NCBI GenBank assembly: GCA_003278095.1
Contig: QCHB01000005.1
Location: 1-43,976, forward strand
DNA from: SAR116 cluster bacterium AG-390-L20
Lineage (GTDB): Bacteria > Pseudomonadota > Alphaproteobacteria > Puniceispirillales > Marisalimonadaceae
Length of the DNA: 43,976 bases
Direction: 5' to 3'
The position numbers were made by a program, and so were the translations under genes. Below are positions 1 to 6,441 of this stretch, piece after piece. Position 1 is the stretch's first letter; each line of letters starts with the position of its first letter. Below the pieces are notes generated by a model. The model saw only the letters and a program-made list of their open reading frames with translations. It ran no database searches and was not told the DNA's origin.

Positions 1-257
1 CCCAAAATGATTAAATAAAAATTTGAATAATTTCAAATTCTCCTTTTGATTATGTATATTTTACAAAATCAAACAAAATAAGGTTATTTTAAGATAAGCT
101 GTGAAACAATGTATTACAACTTTACATAGTTGCCTGAAGAACTGTAAAAGAACTTTACATTCAATACAAAATAAGGGAGGAATTCCAAGAAAAAAAATCT
201 CGAAATTCCATGTAATAATGTAAATAATGATTAAAAAATTAACAATACCTACCAGAT
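1..257. other. AT-rich non-coding edge with repeated TTTACAT words
   Basis: No convincing gene is visible here. The stretch lies downstream of the leftward regulator gene. The word TTTACAT occurs at 121-127, 154-160 and 257-263, and its complement ATGTAAA at 218-224. The first two sit inside a longer AACTTTACAT direct repeat at 118-127 and 151-160, 33 bases apart. GGAATTCC near 179-186 is a short palindrome. A regulatory role is only a guess, because the composition favours such words. Confidence 0.35.
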
Positions 258-737
258 TTACATTAATGAGCTATTCTCTGACAACTCATTTGACATTATG
301 TTTTTTATTTTTAGTAATTCTAAACTATTAAAATAATCCTTAGAAATCTCTTTACTAAATATCATATAATCATAAAAACCTTCAACCAAATTTTCTGAGG
401 CATTGCATTGAACTTTATTTCCATTCTTAGTTACTATTATCCATCCCTCTTTTTTACATTCATCTACCATTGTAGAAACTGACTGTCTATTACTTCTAAG
501 ATTGTTAACAATCTCAGTAATTGTATATGATTTATTACTACAAGCACCTATAACCATTAAAGATGCAAAAGCATTTCTTATAGGCGTAGAGTTAAAATAT
601 CTTTGCATTTTTGTATCTAGACGATCAATTCTAGCTTGATATATTTTTAGTTCATAAGAACACAAAGATTTTAATGTACGACGATAAAAATAGTTTTCAA
701 AATATTCTAAAATTACTGGTTTGACAGACTTATTCAT
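258..737 (-). CDS. MarR/winged-helix-like transcriptional regulator (putative)
   Basis: This predicted 159-residue protein is probably a small DNA-binding regulator. Residues of about 65-105 fit a winged helix-turn-helix: the segment with TITEIVNNL, a turn, then RQSVSTMVDEC as a recognition helix, followed by a wing around GWIIVTKNGNKV. Flanking helical segments resemble the dimerisation helices of MarR-type proteins, and no ligand domain or membrane segment is seen. The ATG at 735-737 is the only good start, with no strong Shine-Dalgarno. TTTACAT words overlap the start (737-743) and lie just upstream (817-823), which could be operator half-sites. The gene stands alone between non-coding stretches, next to an orphan tRNA fragment, so it may belong to an integrated element. 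The family assignment is by pattern only, and the target is unknown. Confidence 0.5.
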   Translation of the reverse strand: MNKSVKPVILEYFENYFYRRTLKSLCSYELKIYQARIDRLDTKMQRYFNSTPIRNAFASLMVIGACSNKSYTITEIVNNLRSNRQSVSTMVDECKKEGWIIVTKNGNKVQCNASENLVEGFYDYMIFSKEISKDYFNSLELLKIKNIMSNELSENSSLM

Positions 738-1092
738 TTACATTACTCAAAAAACATAACTTGTTAATTATTTAGATTAGAACAGTAAATTGAGATTACA
801 ATCAATGTACTTTAAATTTACATATATAATTAGCTTAAATATTAAACATATTATTTCGACACCTTTATCTTCAATTTCAGTAAATTTTTTAAATTTGTGT
901 ATCAGTATTGTTCCAAAACACTCTTTAACACTTGAGATTAAAAGATATTATGACATCTAATTGATTATACAAGACTATTTACGGGTGTTAATACCTGTAC
1001 TAAGTATATTTTCCGTGTCATTTGTAATGTCGAGGTCACTGGTCTAATCTAGTTGACGGCACCAATTTAACTTAAATTTTGATTTTTTTAAG
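738..1092. other. 355-base intergenic region with a tRNA remnant
   Basis: No open reading frame with protein-like content is visible. The left part (738-930) is AT-rich and presumably holds the promoter of the leftward regulator. A short stem CGGGT/ACCTG around 980-997 and an ACGG/CCGT pairing around 981-1015 suggest some RNA structure just before the tRNA-Thr-like 3' half at 1016-1064. An AT-only hairpin follows at 1069-1094. Confidence 0.4.
1016..1064 (+). pseudogene. Degenerate 3' half of tRNA-Thr(UGU), possible attachment-site remnant
   Basis: The plus strand reads like the second half of a tRNA-Thr. There is an anticodon loop TTTGTAA at 1021-1027 (anticodon TGT), with flanking stem bases that pair at four of five positions. 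A variable segment AGGTC follows at 1033-1037, then a T stem ACTGG/CTAGT at 1038-1042 and 1049-1053. The acceptor 3' strand TGACGGC is at 1054-1060, discriminator A at 1061 and CCA at 1062-1064. The T loop is only six bases (TCTAAT) instead of TTCRANY. No 5' acceptor strand (GCCGTCA) or D arm exists upstream, so it cannot fold as a complete tRNA. AGGTCAC, CCGG/CTAG-type T arm and GGCACCA match bacterial tRNA-Thr as I know it. A duplicated tRNA 3' end is typical of integrase attachment scars. Confidence 0.55.
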
Positions 1093-1094
1093 TT
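1069..1094. terminator. AT-only hairpin at the end of pheT (weak terminator candidate)
   Basis: AACTTAAA at 1069-1076 pairs with TTTAAGTT at 1087-1094 across a ten-base loop, overlapping the pheT stop codon. There are no G-C-rich pairs beyond one per arm and no T-run directly after the stem on the minus strand, so intrinsic termination is doubtful. Confidence 0.25.
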
Positions 1095-3496
1095 ATTGTG
1101 ATCTTAAAGATCCTGATAATTTTGCATCAATCACGTTAATTAGATCCGAACTAATTTTTTCCAGGTCATCCTCCGTTAAAGTTTCTAGAATTGGTTGAAT
1201 AATCACTTTAATTGCGATTGATTTTTTACCATTAGGAATATTTTTACCTTTATAGACATCAAAGATTAAAACATCTTTAATTAGATCTTTATTAGTTGAT
1301 TTTGCTATTTGAACCAATTTTTGGGCGGGTGTTGTTTCATCAATTACGAATGCAAACTCTCTAGTAACAGATTGTAAGTGCGATATTTTTAACATGGGTC
1401 TGGAAACTTTTAATTTTTTAGGTATCGGTATATTTTCATGAAATATTTCAAAAGCTAAAACAGATTTTCCAAATCCATAGAAATCAGTAATTCCCGGATG
1501 TATTTCTCCTATGTTAGCTAAAAGTTTTTGTCCTATTTTTAAAATAGCACTTCTTCCAGGATGGAAGTAACTTGGTGCGTTTTCATAAGTTTGTAGACTA
1601 TTTATTTTGACACCAATAGATTCTAAAGTTTTTAAAACATCCAATTTTACATCATAAAAATCAAAATCTTGCGAAGAATTTTTCCAATCTTTTTTAACTT
1701 TACTACCTAATCTTAAGCCCGAGATACTACTTATCTGATCATCTGGTTTATCACCTTTAAAAATTGGGCCAACCTCGAATAAAGATAAAGTATCTATACC
1801 TAAATTTAAATTTCTTTGAGCAGCGACTAATAATGTTGGAATGATTGAGGGTCTCATATGAGTTAATTCTGAAGAAATTGGATTTACTAAAACAAGCTCT
1901 TCGATACCACCATTAAATTGTTTTGCCATCACTTCATTTATAAAAGAAAAAGTTATGACCTCACTATATCCTCTGTTGGCTAATGTTTTAGATGCAATAG
2001 ATGTTTGTCTATGTTTTATATTCATTGCAGGTTTTGCAATATAATTTTTTCTTGGTAATTTTATAGAGGGTATGTAATCATATCCATTTACTCTAATAAT
2101 TTCTTCAACAATATCTGAAACACCATCAATATCAGATCTCCATGGTGGAGGAATTATGCTCCAAATATCTCTTTTAACAGTTATTAAAAATCCTAATTTT
2201 TCTAAAATTGATTTAGCTACTTGACTTTCAATTTCGACACCGGTTAATTTGTAAATGTTATCAGGGTTAAAAATAATTGACTTAATATCTTTGATCAACT
2301 CAAATTTAACTATTTTACTATAAGTGCCTCCACATATTGTATTAACCATTGACGCAGCATAGTGCATGACTAAATCTGGTGAGTCATAATCTAGACCCCT
2401 TTCAAACCTATACCTAGCGTCAGAATTAATATTCAACTTCCTACCTGTATTTGCAATTGAAATAGGGTCAAAAATTGCTGCTTCCAAAAACATTTTAGTA
2501 GTATTATTTGTTACACCGGTCCTTTCTCCACCCATTATACCAGCTAAGTCGTCAATACCGTGGTTATCAGATATAACCAACATTCCTTGATCTAATTCAT
2601 ACTCATTTCCATTGAGAGCAAAAAATTTTTCCCCTTGTTTTGCTTCTTTGATTGTAAGTGTATTTCCAACTATTTTCTCTGCATCATAGGCATGTAAAGG
2701 TCTACCTATATCAATCATTATATAATTAGTTATATCGACTAACGATGAAATAGGTCGTTGATCTACAGCTAATAAACGTTTCTTTAACCATAATGGAGAA
2801 TCTACATTTACTAGATTTTGAAAAGATCTACCAAATATTTTGGGACAAAGATTTTTTTTTATCTGCATTTAAATCTATTTTCCAATTAATTAAACTTTCA
2901 AAATCACCTTCAATTTCTACAACTTCTAAATCTTTTAAAGCACCCATCCCTGCTGCGGCTAAATCCCTAGCTATTCCCCTTACGCCTAGGCAATCTCCTC
3001 TGTTAGGAGTAATCTCTATTTCGATTACTGGATCAGTTAAATCCATTACATCGCTAATAGGCAAACCAATTTTTGTATCCTTTGGGAGCTCTATGATACC
3101 TTCATGATTGTCTGATAACGTTAATTCTTTTTCTGAACATAACATTCCCTCGGAAGTCTCACCCCTAATTTTAGTTTTTTTTAATATCAAATTTATACCT
3201 GGAACATAAGTGTCAACATTAGCAAAAACACCAATCATTTCAGTTTTTACGTTAGGCGCACCACAAACCACACTGTATGTATTATTCCCATCAAATACTT
3301 TACATAAGTTAAGTGTATCGGCATTTGGATGTTTTTTTACCTCTAGAACTTTTACAGAAATAAATTCCTTGAGATCTTCGTTTAGATTAATAACCGAGGA
3401 GACTTCCAAACCTAGTTTAGGTAAAGTTTCGACGATTTCGTTTAAATTTTTGTCAGTTTCGAGATGGTCGAGCAACCAATTCCATGTAAATTTCAT
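1093..3496 (-). CDS. pheT: Phenylalanyl-tRNA synthetase beta subunit, split by a frameshift in a poly(A) run
   Basis: The beta chain of the alpha2-beta2 PheRS charges tRNA-Phe in the cytosol. The upstream part (2828-3496) carries the N-terminal OB-type tRNA-binding fold, with KVLEVKKHPNADTLNLCKV at about residues 48-66, and the B1 motif NRGDCLGVRGIARD. The downstream part (1093-2868) continues with CPKIFGR, PLWLKKRL, the B3/B4 and B5 domains and the C-terminal FDX-ACB anticodon-binding domain, ending at SLRSQ. Together they give about 800 residues, the normal family length. The frames change exactly at nine consecutive A's (T9 at 2852-2860 on the plus strand). Eight or eleven A's would restore one frame through KKNLCPK. 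No other lesion is seen. The start ATG overlaps the pheS stop (ATGA), so translation is probably coupled. Confidence 0.93.
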
Positions 3497-4608
3497 GAAA
3501 AAACACCATTTAGACCAGAATGTAAACTAGGGTTATCTACAGGAATAAAACCGTAATGTTTTAACCATCTCAAATCACTATCATAAAATGGTCTCAAATC
3601 GGGGATACCATACTTTAACATAGTTAACCTTTCTAAACCCATTCCAAAAGCAAACCCTTGATAAATTGAAGGGTCTATACCGACTCCTTCAAGGACACGA
3701 GGATGAACCATTCCTGATCCTAAAATTTCTAGCCAATCTTCTCCACTACCTATTGATAAACTTCCATCTATATCTTTTTTACAACCTATATCAACTTCTG
3801 CAGAAGGTTCAGTAAATGGAAAATAACTTGGTCTGAAACGAACTGGTAGGTCTTCTTTATTAAAAAAAGTTCTACAGAAATCAATTAAACAACCCTTTAA
3901 GTGTCCCATATTAATATTTTTACCAAGAACTAGACCCTCACATTGATGAAACATTGGTGAGTGAGTAGCATCATGATCTGATCTATAAGTTCTTCCAGGT
4001 ATAATATATCTAATTTCGTCAAAATTTTCTAAATTGAGTTTCTCCATTGTTCTAATTTGTACTGGACTGGTGTGAGTTCTTAAAACTTTTCTATTACCAT
4101 CTTGATCTGGTTTCAAATAAAAAGTGTCGTGCTCTTGTCTTGCAGGATGTTCATATGGAATGTTTAATGCAGTAAAATTATAATAATCTGTTTCAATATC
4201 TGGTCCATCTACAATTGAAAAACCCATGTCAGCAAATATTGCACACAACTCATCTATTGTCCTCGATAATGGGTGCAAAGTACCAGTTTCATTTTCATGA
4301 GGTGTTAAAGTAACATCAATCTTTTCTATTAATAATTTTTCATTCAGAATTTGATTTTTAAAAAAAGATTTCTTATCAATTATCAAATGATTAATTTTGT
4401 TTTTAATTTCATTAACCAAAGCCCCAATCTCTCTTTTTGAAACTTCATTGTATTCTTTTAGATTTTTTAGATATGATGTTATTGAGCCTTTTTTACCGAG
4501 ACTATTTACCCTGATTTCTTCAACATCATTAATATTTTTAGCTTCAGATATTGAATTGGTAATTTCGTCTGACAAATTTAAAAGTTTTTCTTTTAATTCA
4601 GAAATCAT
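3493..4608 (-). CDS. pheS: Phenylalanyl-tRNA synthetase alpha subunit
   Basis: This is the catalytic alpha subunit of PheRS, forming phenylalanyl-adenylate and transferring it to tRNA-Phe. The 371-residue protein has the N-terminal coiled-coil arm that contacts tRNA (about residues 1-95). The class II synthetase core follows: motif 1 around HPLSRTIDEL, motif 2 in DHDATHSPMFHQCEGLV, and motif 3 in GFAFGMGLERLTMLKYGI near the C-terminus. The length is that of alphaproteobacterial PheS. It lies 66 bases downstream of rplT on the same strand, and its stop overlaps the start of pheT by four bases, so it is part of the infC-rpmI-rplT-pheST operon. The start is the ATG at 4608, which gives the usual N-terminus. 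No irregularities are seen. Confidence 0.97.
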   Translation of the reverse strand: MISELKEKLLNLSDEITNSISEAKNINDVEEIRVNSLGKKGSITSYLKNLKEYNEVSKREIGALVNEIKNKINHLIIDKKSFFKNQILNEKLLIEKIDVTLTPHENETGTLHPLSRTIDELCAIFADMGFSIVDGPDIETDYYNFTALNIPYEHPARQEHDTFYLKPDQDGNRKVLRTHTSPVQIRTMEKLNLENFDEIRYIIPGRTYRSDHDATHSPMFHQCEGLVLGKNINMGHLKGCLIDFCRTFFNKEDLPVRFRPSYFPFTEPSAEVDIGCKKDIDGSLSIGSGEDWLEILGSGMVHPRVLEGVGIDPSIYQGFAFGMGLERLTMLKYGIPDLRPFYDSDLRWLKHYGFIPVDNPSLHSGLNGVFS

Positions 4609-4674
4609 ATCTAATTTAAATCCTAATTTAATGAAATTGCAATAATCTTAGTGATTTATTAAATATATAAAAGA

Positions 4675-5031
4675 TTAAGTAGATGCGGATTTTGCTTTTG
4701 AAATAAGTTCTTCAAAAGCTGAAGGTTCGTAAACTGCTAAATCGGACAAAATTTTTCTATCTATTTCAATACCTGCCAATTTAAGCCCATTCATAAATCT
4801 TGAATAGTTTAAACCATATAAACGAGAACCAGCATTTATTCTTTGGATCCAAAGACCTCTAAAACTACGTTTTTTATTTCTACGATCTCTGTAGGCATAT
4901 TGGCTAGCCTTTTCAACTGCTTGTGAGGCGACAGTGAAAAGATTTTTTCTTGCACCATAATATCCTTTAGCAGCTTTAATAACTTTCTGGTGTCTCGCAT
5001 GAGTTGTGACACCTCTTTTAACTCTAGCCAT
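4675..5031 (-). CDS. rplT: 50S ribosomal protein L20
   Basis: L20 binds 23S rRNA early in assembly of the large ribosomal subunit. The 118-residue length and the sequence features are canonical: N-terminal MARVKRGV, a basic extended helix with [12 protein letters not shown] and [20 protein letters not shown], and a C-terminal globular part starting about residue 60. It follows rpmI after 12 bases and precedes pheS. In E. coli L20 represses its own operon by binding RNA near rpmI, and such control is possible here but not demonstrated. Confidence 0.98.
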   Translation of the reverse strand: MARVKRGVTTHARHQKVIKAAKGYYGARKNLFTVASQAVEKASQYAYRDRRNKKRSFRGLWIQRINAGSRLYGLNYSRFMNGLKLAGIEIDRKILSDLAVYEPSAFEELISKAKSAST

Positions 5032-5043
5032 TAATAAACTCCT

Positions 5044-5241
5044 TTAGGCGTATGGTATAAATTGTTTAACTATTTTAGCGTCACAGTCGTTAAGAATCAT
5101 AGTACCACGAGCTTGCCTTTTCATTTTTTGTGATCTTTTTCGTAAATTATGGCTTAAAAAAGCTGGACTACCTTTTACTTTACCTGACGCAGTAAGGCTA
5201 AATCTTTTTTTTGCTCCACTTTTAGTTTTTAATTTAGGCAT
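5044..5241 (-). CDS. rpmI: 50S ribosomal protein L35
   Basis: This small basic protein of the large ribosomal subunit has 65 residues. It has the typical [14 protein letters not shown] start, and the middle [16 protein letters not shown] is recognisable L35. It is the second gene of the infC operon, separated from infC by 104 bases that contain two short hairpins, and from rplT by 12 bases. Confidence 0.97.
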   Translation of the reverse strand: MPKLKTKSGAKKRFSLTASGKVKGSPAFLSHNLRKRSQKMKRQARGTMILNDCDAKIVKQFIPYA

Positions 5242-5276
5242 CCTTATCTCTTAGTCATTATTGTAATTATAAACGA

Positions 5277-5325
5277 AGCTTATACATAAGCTAAGCTAAG
5301 TTAGCAACATAAAGTTGAACTTTAT
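5277..5325 (-). promoter_or_regulatory. Two hairpins in the infC-rpmI intergenic leader
   Basis: Between infC and rpmI the minus strand can form two hairpins. One is ATAAAG/CTTTAT (5309-5314 with 5320-5325) around a five-base loop. The other is AGCTTAT/ATAAGCT (5277-5283 with 5286-5292), whose innermost pairs must open to give a loop. Neither is followed by a T-run, so they are not clear terminators. The location corresponds to where L20-dependent control acts in E. coli; that link is inference. Confidence 0.3.
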
Positions 5326-5345
5326 TAAATTAATTTAATTAAACA

Positions 5346-5909
5346 TTATTTTGGAGCCAAAATCATCACCATTTGTCTACCTTCTAACTTAGGTATCGTT
5401 TCAACTTTGCATAATTCTTCAGTATCTTCTTTTACCCTATCTAAAACTGTGGCTCCTAGGGTTTGATGAGCCATTTCGCGCCCTCTAAATCTTAAGGTGA
5501 TTTTTACTTTGTCTCCATTATCTATAAATTTTTTTACTTGTTTCATTTTAACAATGAAATCATTGTTATCAATATTTGGTCTTAATTTTATTTCTTTAAC
5601 TTCAATAATCTTTTGTTTTTTCCTTGCTTCATTTTTCCTTTTTTGAGCTTCATATTTGAATTTACCATAATCAAGAATTTTACAAACTGGCGGCTCTACA
5701 TTTGGTTGAATTTCAACAAGATCCAAATTTAAGTTGTCTGCCAACTTCAAAGCCTCAAATATTGGTATTACACCCAATTGCTCTCCTTTTGCTCCTATAC
5801 AACGTACATTTTCAGCTCTGATTGACTCATTAATTCTTGGACCATCCTGACTTGGTGGTGTGTTATTTAATCCAACTATATGAAAATCTCCTTTATTGTT
5901 TAATTTCAA
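5346..5909 (-). CDS. infC: Translation initiation factor IF-3
   Basis: IF-3 binds the 30S subunit, prevents premature subunit joining and proofreads the start codon. The N-terminal domain runs from about [17 protein letters not shown] through [16 protein letters not shown]. The linker is [18 protein letters not shown], and the C-terminal domain contains [13 protein letters not shown] and ends at MVMILAPK. Coordinates given use the outermost possible start, a TTG at 5907-5909, which has only a poor ribosome-binding site. A perfect-looking AAAGGAG lies at 5888-5894, eight bases before an in-frame ATA at 5877-5879. Starting there gives 178 residues, closer to alphaproteobacterial IF-3, so AUA is my preferred start. 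It is the first gene of the operon leading to pheT. Confidence 0.95.
   Translation of the reverse strand: MKLNNKGDFHIVGLNNTPPSQDGPRINESIRAENVRCIGAKGEQLGVIPIFEALKLADNLNLDLVEIQPNVEPPVCKILDYGKFKYEAQKRKNEARKKQKIIEVKEIKLRPNIDNNDFIVKMKQVKKFIDNGDKVKITLRFRGREMAHQTLGATVLDRVKEDTEELCKVETIPKLEGRQMVMILAPK
5877..5894 (-). promoter_or_regulatory. Strong Shine-Dalgarno with in-frame AUA start for infC
   Basis: On the minus strand AAAGGAG (5894 down to 5888) is followed by eight bases and then ATA (5879-5877) in the infC frame. No ATG, GTG or TTG sits at this spacing. Known infC genes often use AUU, AUC or AUA, which IF-3 itself discriminates against, giving autoregulation. Confidence 0.55.
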
Positions 5910-6427
5910 ATACTCTTACAACATTTTTCATAAATTTGTTAATAAATTTCAAAAAAAATAGTTAACAAAGCAACGATACTTTTTTATACCTAATTACTTA
6001 ACTACTACACTTTTATTTTCTTGCTCTTTTTTAGCTCAAGTTTTCGTTATAAAATATATATGCACCAAGATTAAAATTGTAACTATTACCTGCAGCTCAT
6101 ATTGCTTATATAAGTACTTTTTACCTTTATCAAATGTAATTTCAACACATGCTGAATACCGTTTTTTAGTTGACCTAAACACAAAGTGTTATAATGTTAC
6201 TCATCTTTTCAATTAATATATTTATGAGAACAAGCAAAGAAAAACTTATGAGAATCCAATTACAGTTCTACATAATCTTAAAAAATATCATTGATATTCT
6301 CTCGCAAAGCTTGATGCTGACCAATTTAACGAAACTCTTAATCATCAGAAATCAATTGAAAGCGATAACCACATGTATAATTTAAAAATCGATAGTTCCC
6401 TAACAGTAAAAAAAGAGAGCTCCTAAG
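5910..6427. other. 518-base divergent intergenic region between infC and thrS
   Basis: This holds the promoters of the leftward infC operon and of rightward thrS. It is AT-rich like the host chromosome and unlike thrS. A possible promoter for thrS lies at 6170-6195. ATCCAATTACA at 6254-6264 repeats a word found behind thrS. One frame is stop-free from 6295 to a TAA at 6424-6426, just before the thrS ATG, with hydrophilic, protein-like content. It has no start and an in-frame stop before it, so I do not call a gene. No tRNA-like or T-box element was recognised. Confidence 0.4.
6170..6195 (+). promoter_or_regulatory. Candidate promoter upstream of thrS
   Basis: TTGACC at 6170-6175 and a perfect TATAAT at 6190-6195 are separated by 14 bases, shorter than the usual 16-18. 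The -10 element is convincing by sequence, the -35 pairing is not. It would give a leader of about 230 bases before thrS. Confidence 0.35.
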
Positions 6428-6441
6428 ATGATCACAATTAC
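6413..6441 (+). repeat. Direct repeat, copy 1: thrS ribosome-binding site and start
   Basis: This segment runs from AAGAGAGC through the thrS start codon (ATG 6428-6430) to CAATTAC. It matches 8363-8390 behind thrS at 25 of 28 positions, with one single-base gap. The two copies bracket the thrS coding region. Confidence 0.6.

Noticed and set aside
1016..1064. tRNA-Thr-like sequence as a thrS operator mimic
   Set aside because: ThrRS-binding operators lie upstream of thrS; this one lies behind pheT, 5 kb away, and carries a complete T arm and CCA, which points to a tRNA remnant.
940..1064. Acceptor piece of a permuted two-piece tmRNA
   Set aside because: The T arm and CCA fit loosely, but no coding piece with a tag frame follows; pheT ends 29 bases later. 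The anticodon loop TTTGTAA fits tRNA-Thr better.
6194..6385. 63-codon open frame upstream of thrS
   Set aside because: It has no ribosome-binding site and low-complexity Ile/Leu-rich content expected from AT-rich DNA, and nothing in it is recognisable.
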